From Hyphomicrobiales bacterium (lineage in GTDB: Bacteria > Pseudomonadota > Alphaproteobacteria > Rhizobiales > Aestuariivirgaceae): a DNA stretch of 64,000 nucleotides. This document shows, piece by piece, positions 37,132 to 46,252 of the stretch. Where the stretch lies: positions 62,001-126,000 of the forward strand of contig JACPNZ010000005.1 of the NCBI GenBank assembly GCA_016185245.1, read 5' to 3'. The translations under genes and the position numbers were made by a program. The notes below the pieces were generated by a model. It did not search any database. It was not told the origin of the DNA and worked only from the letters and a program-made list of their open reading frames with translations. Numbering within the stretch: position 1 is the stretch's first letter; each line of letters begins with the position of its first letter.

Positions 37132-37635
37132 TCAGGCGCCGGCGCGGTCGAGAATCCGCAAGGTGAAGCCCGCCGTATCCCGCGGGCCCCGGGCGTGGAC
37201 CTCGCGGCCCACCTCCCGCCACTCACCCGCTTCGAGGGCCGGAAAGACCGTATCCCCCGCCACCTCGAGCTCGATTTCGGTGAGGTAGATGCGCTGCGCC
37301 AGCGGCAGGAACATCCGGTAGATTTCGCCGCCGCCGATGACGGCGATTTCGTCCGGCGCCTCGGCCGCGGCCAGCTTCAGTGCCGCAGCGGCATCGGCGG
37401 CAATGAGCGCCCCCTCGGCCTTCAAGGCGGGATCGCGGGTCACCACGATATTGGTGCGGCCGGCGAGCGGCTTCTTGGGCAGGCTTTCCCAGGTCTTGCG
37501 GCCCATGATGACGGGCTTGCCCATGGTAATCGCCTTGAAGCGCTGCAAGTCGGAGGAAATGTGCCAGGGCAGCCCGCCATCCTTGCCGATGACGCCATTG
37601 CGGGCAACCGCCACCACCAGTGCCACGCGGCTCAT
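37132..37635 (-). CDS. folA: Dihydrofolate reductase
   Basis: FolA reduces dihydrofolate to tetrahydrofolate with NADPH, regenerating the cofactor that ThyA oxidises. The 167 residues include VARNGVIGKDGGLPWHISSDLQRF-type start (seen as NGVIGKDGGLPWHISSDL), the NADPH segment VIMGRKTWESLP and IAVIGGGEIYRMFLP. It lies two genes downstream of thyA with overlapping starts and stops, as expected for a folate/thymidylate operon. Confidence 0.95.
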   Translation of the reverse strand: MSRVALVVAVARNGVIGKDGGLPWHISSDLQRFKAITMGKPVIMGRKTWESLPKKPLAGRTNIVVTRDPALKAEGALIAADAAAALKLAAAEAPDEIAVIGGGEIYRMFLPLAQRIYLTEIELEVAGDTVFPALEAGEWREVGREVHARGPRDTAGFTLRILDRAGA

Positions 37636-38108
37636 CGGGCGAGCCTTTCCAGCGCCTCGCCGGAGACCCGGAACACCGTCCATTCGTCCTGCGGAACCGC
37701 CCCCAGCGATTGATAGAAGGCAATCGACGGGGCGTTCCAGTCGAGCACCCACCATTGCAGGCGCGGCAGGCCTTCGGCCACGCAGCGCCGCGCCAGGGTG
37801 GCCAGCAGCGCCTTGCCGATGCCGTGGCCGCGCAAGTTGGGCTCGACGAACAGGTCCTCGAGATAAATGCCGGCCCGGCCCTTGAAGGTCGAAAAATTGT
37901 AGAACCACAGGGCAAATCCCGCCGGCTCATTCTTCCAGAACGCCAGATGGCAGTGGCAGCGCGGCGCATCGCCGAACAGGCCGGCGGCGATGTCGGCCTC
38001 GCTCGCCATGACTTCGTGCGACAGCTTCTCGTAGTCGGCAAGCTTGCCGATGAAGGCGAGGACGAGCCCCTCCTCGCCCGGCCGGGCCTCGCGGATTTCG
38101 AGGCTCAC
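37632..38108 (-). CDS. GNAT-family N-acetyltransferase
   Basis: The 158-residue enzyme has the GNAT acetyl-CoA motif LFVEPNLRGHGIGKALL and the later WNAPSIAFYQSLGA. The sequence resembles the diamine/thialysine acetyltransferase-like subgroup (FYNFSTFKGRAGIYLEDLFV), but the substrate is uncertain. The start is a GTG at 38108 that overlaps the CPBP stop (GTGA); its own stop overlaps the folA start. It is therefore fully embedded in the thyA-folA operon. Confidence 0.88.
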   Translation of the reverse strand: MSLEIREARPGEEGLVLAFIGKLADYEKLSHEVMASEADIAAGLFGDAPRCHCHLAFWKNEPAGFALWFYNFSTFKGRAGIYLEDLFVEPNLRGHGIGKALLATLARRCVAEGLPRLQWWVLDWNAPSIAFYQSLGAVPQDEWTVFRVSGEALERLAR

Positions 38109-38923
38109 GACGATACCGCCGCAAAGACGAACAATGAAACGGCGGTGTTCCAGGCAGCATGGCAGGCCATGGTGATCCACAGGCTGCCGAAGCGATAGAG
38201 CATCCAGCCGAAGATCAGGCCCATGAAGAAAATCATGCCGACGGTCAGCCACGGCTCGGAGGCATGCAGGATCGCCCACAGGGCCGAGGTCAGCACGGTT
38301 GCGCCCGAGAAGCCGAGCCTGGTTTGCGACAGCACGGTGAACAACTGGCCGCGGAAGATCATTTCCTCGGCGAGCGGCGGTCCAAGCGCAACCGAGGGCA
38401 CGACCAGGGCAAACAACAGCCTGTTGTTGGCGATGTCGAACATCGCCTCCTTGACCAGACCTGCCGATCCGGTGTTGGGCGACTCGCCATGGCGTCCCGG
38501 CGTATATTGCGCCACATCGATGTGCAGCAGCGCCGTCACCGCCGTCATCACGACAATGAGCGCGACCATGAATCCGATGATGAGCAACGGCCAGCCGAAG
38601 GCGCCGAAACGCGGCCGGCGCAGGTTGAGTACCGCCCACGGGTCGCCGCCGCGCAGTCCGGCGGCAAGCCACGCCAGCGCCGCAGTCAGCAGCGACACCG
38701 GCAGGAAGGAGACCAGCGCCGCCTTCATGAACCCCCGCTGATCGGCGATACCGCCGTCGAACAGCAACGGCTGGATGGCCACCGCTACCACAGACAGCAG
38801 CACCTGATTTGCGATGATAAGCCCCGCCGTCACGGCAATCGCCCAGCCGAGGCCCAACGTGTTGCTGGCGACGAACAGGCGGCGGAACGGCCCGCCGCGC
38901 AGGTCGGATCCGATCAGCGCCAT
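38105..38923 (-). CDS. CPBP-family intramembrane metalloprotease
   Basis: The 272-residue membrane protein has about eight helices and the Abi/CAAX-protease motifs: PPLAEEMIFRG (motif 1, Glu-Glu-x3-Arg), AILHAS (motif 2 His) and ITMACHAAWN (motif 3 His and Asn). All catalytic residues are present. Natural substrates are unknown; relatives process prenylated proteins or serve in bacteriocin immunity. It lies between thyA (2 bp away) and the GNAT gene. Confidence 0.87.
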   Translation of the reverse strand: MALIGSDLRGGPFRRLFVASNTLGLGWAIAVTAGLIIANQVLLSVVAVAIQPLLFDGGIADQRGFMKAALVSFLPVSLLTAALAWLAAGLRGGDPWAVLNLRRPRFGAFGWPLLIIGFMVALIVVMTAVTALLHIDVAQYTPGRHGESPNTGSAGLVKEAMFDIANNRLLFALVVPSVALGPPLAEEMIFRGQLFTVLSQTRLGFSGATVLTSALWAILHASEPWLTVGMIFFMGLIFGWMLYRFGSLWITMACHAAWNTAVSLFVFAAVSS

Positions 38924-38925
38924 GC

Positions 38926-39720
38926 TCAGACCGCCACCGGAGCGGCGATATGGGGATGCGATTGATAGCCTACGATCTCGAAATCCCCGAAGCGGAAGTC
39001 GTCGATCGACTTGACCTCGCGCCTCATGACCAGCCGCGGCAGCGGCAACGGCTCACGTTTCATCTGCTCATCGGCCTGCTCGAGATGATTGAGGTAGAGA
39101 TGGGCATCGCCCATGGAATGAATGAATTCTCCGACTTTCAGCCCCGTTACGTGGGCGATCATGTGGGTAAGCAGCGCATAGGAGGCGATGTTGAAGGGAA
39201 CGCCGATGAAGATGTCGGCCGAGCGCTGGTAGAGCTGGCAGGAGAGGCGGCCGCCGGCCACATAGAACTGGAACAGGCAGTGGCAGGGCGGCAGTGCCAT
39301 CTTGTCCACATCCGCCGGGTTCCAGGCGGTGACGATAAGCCGGCGCGAGTCCGGGCTCCGGCGGATGCGGTCGATGACCTGGGCGAGCTGGTCGATGGTC
39401 GATCCGTCGCGGGCCGGCCAGGAGCGCCATTGGGCGCCGTAGACCGGGCCGAGATCGCCCGCGGCATCGGCCCATTCGTCCCAGATGGTCACCTTGTTGT
39501 CGTGTAGGTAAGCGATGTTGGTCTCGCCGCGGATGAACCACAGGAGTTCATGGACGATCGAGCGCAGGTGCAGCTTCTTGGTGGTGACCAAGGGAAAGCC
39601 GGCGCCCAGATCGAAGCGCATCTGGTGACCGAACACCGACAGCGTGCCGGTGCCGGTGCGGTCGTCCTTGCGGTGGCCGTGGGCCCGCACATGGGCCATC
39701 AGGTCGAGATACTGTCGCAT
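38926..39720 (-). CDS. thyA: Thymidylate synthase
   Basis: ThyA methylates dUMP to dTMP using methylene-tetrahydrofolate. The 264 residues include [17 protein letters not shown], the catalytic Cys in [11 protein letters not shown], and [17 protein letters not shown] with the phosphate-binding Arg. Length matches the short E. coli type. It is the first gene of the thyA-CPBP-GNAT-folA operon, followed 75 bp after folA by hflK. Confidence 0.96.
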   Translation of the reverse strand: MRQYLDLMAHVRAHGHRKDDRTGTGTLSVFGHQMRFDLGAGFPLVTTKKLHLRSIVHELLWFIRGETNIAYLHDNKVTIWDEWADAAGDLGPVYGAQWRSWPARDGSTIDQLAQVIDRIRRSPDSRRLIVTAWNPADVDKMALPPCHCLFQFYVAGGRLSCQLYQRSADIFIGVPFNIASYALLTHMIAHVTGLKVGEFIHSMGDAHLYLNHLEQADEQMKREPLPLPRLVMRREVKSIDDFRFGDFEIVGYQSHPHIAAPVAV

Positions 39721-39964
39721 CGGATCAGGTTAGACGATTCCCTCAGCAACACAAAATTGCCGGGAATTGGTCCGGCGTCCGCTGCCTTTATACAATTTGT
39801 TACACAAGACGGCTTGCCGGAAATACTGCGGAACAGAATCGATCCTAGAATGGCACCATTGTTCGAGAGGGTTGCCCCGAAAAAACATTACCAGCCACGG
39901 TGGCTGGAAGGTCGGCAGCCGGATCGCACGATCCAACCAACCACAGACGTGAGAGAGAAACATC

Positions 39965-40186
39965 ATGATCCGCAACATCGCCATCACTGCAACCGCCCTC
40001 GTCGCCCTGTCGATGCCGGCGCTGGCCGCAGTCAAATACTATCCCGTCCAGGACGCGACGACGAAAAAGTGCTCGATCGTCGAAAAGAAGCCCGACGGCA
40101 AGACAATGATTCTGATCGGCAAGACCGGCTTCTCGACCAAGGCCAAGGCCGAGACGGCCCTGAAGGCCGACAAGGCCTGCGTGTAA
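39965..40186 (+). CDS. Small secreted protein, unknown function
   Basis: The 73-residue product has a signal peptide (IRNIAITATALVALSMPALA-AV) and a short mature part of about 50 residues rich in Lys and Thr, with two Cys (KKCSIVEKK and KACV-end) that may form a disulfide. GAGAGA lies 8-13 bases before the ATG. It is a single-gene unit between thyA and the GFA gene. Not recognised beyond being a small periplasmic protein. Confidence 0.7.
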   Translation: MIRNIAITATALVALSMPALAAVKYYPVQDATTKKCSIVEKKPDGKTMILIGKTGFSTKAKAETALKADKACV

Positions 40187-40222
40187 TTCGGCGCCCTTGG
40201 GCGCTAGCGGCACGATTTGAAA

Positions 40223-40258
40223 TCAGCCGATGGCCTCTCGTCCGAGGTCATCGGCTGA
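40223..40258. terminator. Long hairpin, probable bidirectional terminator
   Basis: TCAGCCGATGGCCTC pairs with GAGGTCATCGGCTGA over 15 bp with one G-U pair and a six-base loop. It sits between the convergent ends of the small secreted gene (+) and the GFA gene (-); a short TTT follows on the minus side only. Confidence 0.65.
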
Positions 40259-40306
40259 CCGATTGTCCGGTTCGGGCGTGTTCTACGCCGGGCCGAAGCC
40301 CGAACC

Positions 40307-40732
40307 CTACTCCGCCATCAACTCGCCCGACCCGCCGAGTTCTTTCGGAAAGTCGCGCTGCTTCGGCAGGCCATCTTTCATCGGCAGCACGGTTTCCTGG
40401 TAATTCACATGCACGCCCGGCGTGAATTTCACCGTGGGAACCGTTGCCGCATAGACGTCCACCAGCTTCCACTGGGGATGATCGGTGAACAGGTGTCCGC
40501 CGCAGACCCTGCACCACTTCCGGACGCTGTTGGCGCTCTTGTGGAAGGACTGGATATTTTCCGCGCCTTTGGTGATCTTCACCGCCTCCGGCCCCCACAG
40601 CGTGAAGGCATTGACCGGTCCCGCCGACCAGCTGCGGCAGGAGCTGCAATGGCAATAGCCCATTCCCAGGGGATCGCCCGTCACCTCCAATTCCACCGCA
40701 CCGCAAAAGCATTTCCCCTTGTGCGCAGACAT
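40307..40732 (-). CDS. GFA/CENP-V-type zinc protein
   Basis: The 141-residue protein belongs to the glutathione-dependent formaldehyde-activating family. The zinc ligands are visible as CFCG, CHCSSC and CRVCGGH. The founding role in adding glutathione to formaldehyde is doubtful for most members, so the true reaction here is unknown. It forms a single-gene unit on the minus strand, divergent from the tmRNA locus. Confidence 0.88.
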   Translation of the reverse strand: MSAHKGKCFCGAVELEVTGDPLGMGYCHCSSCRSWSAGPVNAFTLWGPEAVKITKGAENIQSFHKSANSVRKWCRVCGGHLFTDHPQWKLVDVYAATVPTVKFTPGVHVNYQETVLPMKDGLPKQRDFPKELGGSGELMAE

Positions 40733-40860
40733 TGGTTTTTCCCTCTAAATCCATGGGGCCGCCCGAGTTTCCGGTCGCGGCTGCCTAGCCACTACACTCC
40801 CTTGTTTCCCCGATGTAAAGACTAACCCCTTCCCTCCCGGCCCCGCCGCTCCTATATTCT

Positions 40861-41215
40861 CCCCGTCACCCCGCAAGGGGCGACTATGGTGATAAACGGC
40901 GGTCGTAATAAACCTTTCGGACCCGGGGGCAGTACCCGGCGCCTCCACCACAGACCCTCCCTGCCGGAGGGTCGGTGATGGGGGCGAAACAGGATCGACG
41001 AGGGTGTAAAGGATCGTTTTTTGCCCGTGATGGTTCCGACGTTATCGGACTAAACATATAGTTGCCAACGACAACTATGCTCCGGTTGCTCTCGCCGCGT
41101 AAGCGGTAGCGACAGCCGAAATCAAAGTCCTGGGCTTAGCAGCTTCAGGCGGGGTCCGCCGGCACCTGGCAACAGAAGCCGGCACTTTATCGTTGGTTGC
41201 GAACAGCATGACTTT
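40861..41215 (+). ncRNA. ssrA: tmRNA, circularly permuted two-piece alphaproteobacterial form
   Basis: tmRNA frees stalled ribosomes and tags the unfinished protein for proteolysis. The acceptor piece comes first and ends with CCGGG-GGCAGTA-CCCGG and the encoded CCA at 40948-40950. An intervening hairpin GACCCTCC / GGAGGGTC (40953-40973) is removed on processing. The coding piece starts GGGGGCG at 40980, which pairs with CGCCTCC of the acceptor end. The tag frame (41064-41102) encodes ANDNYAPVALAA, then TAA. The outer ends are approximate. The SspB adaptor gene follows within 70 bp. Confidence 0.93.
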
Positions 41216-41278
41216 GCGTGCCGCGTGGCGCTATGGTAGCCAGCGCGAGTCGAAACCCCGCGCGGAACCGGTCAGCCC

Positions 41279-41782
41279 ATGCCTGACGACTTGATGCGAT
41301 ACGACCTGTTGGCCCAGCAGGCCCTGCGCGGCGTGGTGCGCGAGGCGCTGCGCCACGTGGAACGCGCCGGCCTTCCCGGCGAGCATCACTTCTATATCGC
41401 CTTTAATACCAAGCACCCAGGCGTCGACATCGGCGAGCGCCTGGCGGCGCGTTACCCGCGCGAGATGACCATTGTCCTGCAGCACCAGTTCTGGGGTCTG
41501 ACGGTGTCCGACGACCGCTTCGAGGTCGAGCTCTCCTTCGACAACATCCCCGAGAAGCTCATCATCCCCTTCGATGCGGTCAAGGGCTTTCTCGACCCCG
41601 CCGTGCAGTTCGGCCTGCAGTTTGAAACCGTGCCTCCCCCTGCCGCGGCGGCGGCCGAAAAGCCCAGGCCGGCCAAGCCGGAAGTTGTGGAAAACATCGA
41701 AAAGGACGAGAACAAGCCCGACGGTCCGGCACAGGATGACGAGCCCAAAGTCGTTTCCCTCGATTCGTTCCGCAAGAAATGA
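41279..41782 (+). CDS. sspB: SspB-type ClpXP adaptor protein
   Basis: SspB binds ssrA-tagged proteins and hands them to ClpXP. The 167-residue alphaproteobacterial type has a folded tag-binding domain (residues 1-115, with EHHFYIAFNTKHPGV and LSFDNIPEKLIIPFDAV), a flexible Pro/Glu/Lys linker and a short C-terminal ClpX-docking tail (EPKVVSLDSFRKK). It lies directly downstream of the tmRNA gene whose tag it recognises. Its stop overlaps the mepA start (ATGA). Confidence 0.92.
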   Translation: MPDDLMRYDLLAQQALRGVVREALRHVERAGLPGEHHFYIAFNTKHPGVDIGERLAARYPREMTIVLQHQFWGLTVSDDRFEVELSFDNIPEKLIIPFDAVKGFLDPAVQFGLQFETVPPPAAAAAEKPRPAKPEVVENIEKDENKPDGPAQDDEPKVVSLDSFRKK

Positions 41783-42726
41783 GTGTCACGATGCAGCGAC
41801 TACTCCCCCTTATTGCCGCCCTTTGCCTGCTGATCGGCGCCGGCAACGCCGCGGCCGAGACTGCCGCCGCCGCGGTTCCGCCATCGACGCTCGATTCCGC
41901 CGCGCTGCTGAAGACGCCGGCCAAGCAGCTGTTCGGCAGCATGAAGCTTCCCGCCGACATGGCGCCCCAGGCCATCGGCTTCTATGCCAAAGGCTGCCTT
42001 GCCGGCGCCGAAGCCCTGCCGGTCACCGGCCCCTACTGGCAGGTGATGCGCCTGTCGAGAAACCGCAACTGGGCTCATCCCGCCATGGTCAAGCTGATCG
42101 AAAAGTTGGCCGAGGACGCCAAGAGGCTTGACGGCTGGAACGGCCTTCTGGTCGGCGACATGGCCCAGCCGCGTGGCGGCCCCATGGGCTCGGGCCACGC
42201 CAGCCACCAGGTGGGGCTTGACGCCGACATCTGGCTCACCCCTATGCCCGACCGCGAGCTGACACCGAAGGAGCGCGAGGACACGCAGGCCCGGTTGGTG
42301 GTCAAGGACCGCAAGACCATCGATTCCGCCGTGTGGACCGATGCCCATGCGAGACTCATCAAGCGTGCCGCGTCCTATCGGGAGGTAGCCCGCATTTTCG
42401 TCCACCCGCCGATCAAGGCCGCCTTGTGCAAGTGGGCGACGGGCGACACGTCCTGGCTCGCCAAGGTGCGCCCCTATTACGGCCACGACGCGCATTTCCA
42501 CATCCGCATCAAATGCCCACCCGGCTCCCCCACCTGCAAGAGCCAGCCGGCGGCGGCACCCGCCGACGGCACCGGCTGCGGACAGGAACTGGCCTATTGG
42601 ATGGGCGATATTCCTTGGCGCAAGGCGCAGCCCACCCTTCCGCCGGTGAAGCCGGTGAGGCCGCCCACCCCCTTGACACTGGCCGGCCTTCCTGCTCAAT
42701 GCCGCGCCGTCGTGACGGCCCATTAG
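41779..42726 (+). CDS. mepA: Penicillin-insensitive murein endopeptidase
   Basis: MepA is a periplasmic LAS-type zinc endopeptidase that cuts D-Ala-mDAP cross-links in peptidoglycan. The 315 residues have a signal peptide (to NAAAE) and the metal/catalytic motifs GSGHASHQVGLDADIWL and YYGHDAHFHIRI, with Cys pairs towards the C-terminus (CPPGSPTC). The Pro-rich tail is longer than in E. coli. The start overlaps sspB; the ATG at 41791 is an alternative. Confidence 0.92.
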   Translation: MSVTMQRLLPLIAALCLLIGAGNAAAETAAAAVPPSTLDSAALLKTPAKQLFGSMKLPADMAPQAIGFYAKGCLAGAEALPVTGPYWQVMRLSRNRNWAHPAMVKLIEKLAEDAKRLDGWNGLLVGDMAQPRGGPMGSGHASHQVGLDADIWLTPMPDRELTPKEREDTQARLVVKDRKTIDSAVWTDAHARLIKRAASYREVARIFVHPPIKAALCKWATGDTSWLAKVRPYYGHDAHFHIRIKCPPGSPTCKSQPAAAPADGTGCGQELAYWMGDIPWRKAQPTLPPVKPVRPPTPLTLAGLPAQCRAVVTAH

Positions 42727-42760
42727 CGACCTGAAGGAAGAGCCCGTATCCCGGGCGCCC

Positions 42761-44650
42761 ATGGCACACTCCAAAACTCAGCCTAGCGGGCGTAAACCGG
42801 CGACGCTCAAGCTTGCCTACGCATCGATCGGCGTCGTCTTCGGCGACATCGGAACGAGTCCCCTCTATGCCATGCGCGAGGCCTTGCGCCCGGTGGAGCG
42901 GGCCGGCCTCGATCTGCGCCCCGCCGTGATCGGTATCTCCTCGCTGCTCCTGTGGGCCATCGTCCTCATCGTCACGGTCAAATACGTGATCATGCTGATG
43001 CGCGCCGACAACCGCGGCGAAGGTGGCATCCTGTCGCTCGTCGTTCTGGTCGAAACGGTCTTGAAGCGCAAGGGCGGTTTCGTCCTCGGCCTCGGCATCA
43101 TCGGTGCCGCCTTCTTCTTCGGCGACGCTATGATCACGCCCGCCATGTCGGTGCTTTCGGCCGTCGAGGGCCTTGCCGTCATCAATCCGGAATTCGGTGC
43201 GATCGTCCAGCCGGCAACCATTGCCGTGCTCGTCACCCTGTTCCTCGTTCAGTATCGCGGCACGGCGGGGGTCGCCTCGCTGTTTGCCCCGATCACCGCC
43301 ATCTGGTTCCTGGTGATCGGCATCCTGGGCCTCTTTCACATCTCCGACGACTTCGGCATCTTCGCCGCCCTCAACCCGTGGTACGGCGCCAAAATGCTGT
43401 TCGAGCGCCCCGGTCTTGCCCTCTTGGTGTTCGGCGGCGTGTTCCTCGCGGTGACCGGCGGCGAGGCGCTCTATGCCGATATGGGCCATTTCGGCAAGCG
43501 GCCGATCCGCATCGCCTGGCTGGCTTGCGTGTTTCCGGGGATCGTCCTCAACTATATCGGCCAGGGCGCCTTCATCATCCATTACCCCGAGGCCGCCCGC
43601 AATCCGTTCTTTCTGATGGCACCGGGCTGGAGTCTGGTACCCCTGGTGGTGCTGGCAACCCTGGTCACCGTGATCGCCAGCCAGGCGGTGATCACCGGCG
43701 CCTATTCCATGGCCCAGCAGGCGATCGCCCTGGGGCTCCTGCCGCGCATGAACATCGTCCATACCAGCGAGACCGAACAGGGCCAGATCTATATCGGCCA
43801 GGTCAACTGGCTGCTGCTGGTCGGTGTCATCATGCTGGTACTGGTGTTCAAATCCTCCTCCAACCTCGCCTCGGCCTATGGCCTGGCGGTCAACATCTCG
43901 ATGGCCATCGATTCGATTCTCGCCATCGTTTTCTTCTGGAAGACCCGCAACCTGCCGCGCTGGTTCACCATGCCGCTCCTCACGGTAATCGTGGTTGTCG
44001 AAGGCACCTTTCTCTCGGCCAACGGTCTCAAGCTGGTGAGCGGCGGCTACATGCCGGTGCTGATCGGCGCCACCATCATCATGCTGATGATCACCTGGCT
44101 GCGCGGGCGGGCCGCCCTGGCCGAGAAACTGCGGCGCGAGTCGATAGAACTTGTGGGCCTCCTGCAGAGCCTCGAGCGCCGCTCGCCGACGCGCGTCGCC
44201 GGTGCCGCGGTGTTCATGCAGACCGATCCCGTCTACGCGCCCTCGGCACTCATGCACAATCTCAAGCATAACCGGGTGCTCCACGATATCCTGGTGTTCA
44301 TCTCGGTGGAAACGACCGACGAGCCGCGGGTCGAGCGCGACGACGAACGCGTCGCGGTCAAGCAGCTGCCGCTCGGCGCCTGGCTGGTCGAGGCCCGCTT
44401 CGGCTACATGGAACAGCCCGACGTTCCCATGGCGCTTAGGGCCTGCGAACCGCATGGGCTCACCATCGATCCGCGCCAGGCTTCGTACTTTCTCGGCCGC
44501 CGGGTCATAAGGCCGTCGGACCGCTCGTCCATGCCGTTCTGGCAGCAGCGCATCTTCATCATGCTCACCAACCAGTCGGCCCGGGCCATCGAATTCTTCC
44601 GCATCCCGCCCGACCGCGTGGTCGAGCTCGGCATGCAGATGAGCGTCTAG
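42761..44650 (+). CDS. kup: KUP-type potassium transporter
   Basis: This inner-membrane K+/H+ symporter of 629 residues has about 12 helices (residues 15-440) followed by a soluble C-terminal domain. The family start LAYASIGVVFGDIGTSPLYAM and GALYADMGHFGKRPIRIAW-type segment (seen as ALYADMGHFGKRPIR) are unmistakable. Length is typical. It is preceded by AAGGAAGAG about 20 bases upstream and stands 34 bp after mepA. Confidence 0.95.
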   Translation: MAHSKTQPSGRKPATLKLAYASIGVVFGDIGTSPLYAMREALRPVERAGLDLRPAVIGISSLLLWAIVLIVTVKYVIMLMRADNRGEGGILSLVVLVETVLKRKGGFVLGLGIIGAAFFFGDAMITPAMSVLSAVEGLAVINPEFGAIVQPATIAVLVTLFLVQYRGTAGVASLFAPITAIWFLVIGILGLFHISDDFGIFAALNPWYGAKMLFERPGLALLVFGGVFLAVTGGEALYADMGHFGKRPIRIAWLACVFPGIVLNYIGQGAFIIHYPEAARNPFFLMAPGWSLVPLVVLATLVTVIASQAVITGAYSMAQQAIALGLLPRMNIVHTSETEQGQIYIGQVNWLLLVGVIMLVLVFKSSSNLASAYGLAVNISMAIDSILAIVFFWKTRNLPRWFTMPLLTVIVVVEGTFLSANGLKLVSGGYMPVLIGATIIMLMITWLRGRAALAEKLRRESIELVGLLQSLERRSPTRVAGAAVFMQTDPVYAPSALMHNLKHNRVLHDILVFISVETTDEPRVERDDERVAVKQLPLGAWLVEARFGYMEQPDVPMALRACEPHGLTIDPRQASYFLGRRVIRPSDRSSMPFWQQRIFIMLTNQSARAIEFFRIPPDRVVELGMQMSV

Positions 44651-44659
44651 GAGCCTTCG

Positions 44660-45589
44660 ATGCAGCTTTCCCCCTTCTCGCGCCCCGGCCGCTTCTGGCG
44701 GGGAAATCTCCACACCCACTCCGATCTCTCCGACGGCCGGCTGAAGCCTCCCGAGGTGGTCGAGGCCTATAAGAACGCCGGTTACGATTTCATGATGCTG
44801 TCGGAGCATTTCATCGGCAATTTCGACTGGCCGATGGCCGACACGCGGCCCTACCGCTCCAACAATTTCACCACTCTCATCGGCGCCGAGCTGCATGCCC
44901 CCGAAACTTCCGCCGGCGAACTCTGGCACATCGTCGGCGCCGGCCTCCCCCTCGACTTTCCCAAGGCCGCTCCCGGCGAAAGCGGTGCCGCACTTGCCCG
45001 GAGGGCCCATGAGGCCGGCGGCTTTATTGCCATCGCCCACCCGGCCTGGTCGCAACTGACCATCGAGGACGGCCGGGCCATCGATTGCGCCCATGCGGTC
45101 GAGATCTACAATCACGGCTGCGCCATCGAGAATGACCGCGGCGAGGGCCTATACTTGTGGGACCAGCTGCTCAACGAGGACCGCAGGCTTTCCGCCATCG
45201 CCACCGACGATGCCCATTTCAAGACGCCCGACTATTTCGGCGGCTGGGTGAACGTGAAAGCCGAGAGCCTCGATCCCGACGTGCTGCTCGCCGCCTTGAA
45301 GCGCGGCGACCATTACTCCAGCCAGGGTCCGCAGCTTCTCGACATGAGGCTCGAAGGCAAGACCCTCGCTATCGCGACCTCGCCCGTCGACACCATCACC
45401 GTCGTTTGCGGCACTTCGCGCACCTGTATCAGGAACGGCAAGGCCATCACCTCGGCCGAGTTCGATCTCAAGACGCTGGAGAAGGGCTGGCTTCTTAAGA
45501 AGCTCAGCCCGTGGTTCCGCATCGTCGCCATCGACCATGCCGGAAAGCGCGCCTGGAGCAACCCCATCTGGTGGGACGAACTGGGCTAG
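44660..45589 (+). CDS. PHP-domain phosphoesterase
   Basis: The 309-residue product has the polymerase-and-histidinol-phosphatase metal motifs: NLHTHSDLSDG, SEHF, ELHAP, IAHPAW and DDAHF, in order, so a tri-metal site is likely intact. The C-terminal third is a beta-rich region without assigned role. Members hydrolyse phosphoesters of nucleotides or sugars; the substrate is unknown. It starts 9 bp after kup and is probably cotranscribed. Confidence 0.88.
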   Translation: MQLSPFSRPGRFWRGNLHTHSDLSDGRLKPPEVVEAYKNAGYDFMMLSEHFIGNFDWPMADTRPYRSNNFTTLIGAELHAPETSAGELWHIVGAGLPLDFPKAAPGESGAALARRAHEAGGFIAIAHPAWSQLTIEDGRAIDCAHAVEIYNHGCAIENDRGEGLYLWDQLLNEDRRLSAIATDDAHFKTPDYFGGWVNVKAESLDPDVLLAALKRGDHYSSQGPQLLDMRLEGKTLAIATSPVDTITVVCGTSRTCIRNGKAITSAEFDLKTLEKGWLLKKLSPWFRIVAIDHAGKRAWSNPIWWDELG

Positions 45590-45665
45590 AGCTTCGCGCC
45601 CCAAAGGGTGTATGCTTATCCTTAAGATCGATGTGCCGGCACCAACCGGTACAAGGGAGGCGATT

Positions 45666-46247
45666 ATGGCCAACTCGAAGGGCGCACCCCATGAGTCGCC
45701 GGCGCCCGGTGCGCGCGCCGAGACCGAATACCGAGTTCTGCACGACCAGCGGCTCGTTACCATCCGCTATTACAATGTCTGGTACGCCTTTGGCCATGTC
45801 ATGGCCCACGCCTATTACTGGCTGATCCTGTTTCTCAGCCTCGATCTGGCGAGCAAGCCCCTGCTTTTCGCCGCCGCCTTCGTTGCCTCGCTGATCGTCT
45901 GGTTCGCCTACCGGATGGTGCTGATCATCGACCGCGGCGTGGTGGGGCTTTACCCGCGCATCGTCTATCTCGAACTGATCCTCGGCTATGATTTCTATCG
46001 CGACTATCTGCGGCGACGGCCGCGCGGCGACACCGAGCGCTCCTTCATCGAAAAATGCGAACAGCTCGACACCGGCGATCCGGTCGAGCTGTGGCGGCAA
46101 ATCTACAGCCAGTTCAAGGATCGGGATTTCCCCACCGACCGGCGCATCACCGGCCATTTCAAGACGGCGGCCTATTATTCGGTCGGCTTGTTCTGGATCA
46201 TCGTGGGCGTGATCCTGCTGCCTCTCTATCTGCCATGGGGCGGTTGA
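45666..46247 (+). CDS. Membrane protein of unknown function
   Basis: The 193-residue product has a hydrophilic N-terminus, two adjacent helices (about residues 46-82, WLILFLSLDLA and LIVWFAYRMVLII), a charged cytoplasmic stretch with Arg-rich YDFYRDYLRRRPRGDTERSF, and a C-terminal helix (GLFWIIVGVILLPLYL). GGGAGG lies 6 bases before the ATG at 45666. It is placed between the PHP and Deg genes, overlapping neither by more than a few bases. Not recognised. Confidence 0.72.
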   Translation: MANSKGAPHESPAPGARAETEYRVLHDQRLVTIRYYNVWYAFGHVMAHAYYWLILFLSLDLASKPLLFAAAFVASLIVWFAYRMVLIIDRGVVGLYPRIVYLELILGYDFYRDYLRRRPRGDTERSFIEKCEQLDTGDPVELWRQIYSQFKDRDFPTDRRITGHFKTAAYYSVGLFWIIVGVILLPLYLPWGG

Positions 46248-46252
46248 AAGAG

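Noticed and set aside
42509..45115. Very long open frames opposite kup, uvrD and other genes (for example 42509-45115 and 57316-59745)
   Set aside because: They lie antisense to genes with clear motifs and are composed mainly of Arg, Gly, Asp and His, the usual mark of antisense frames in high-GC DNA.
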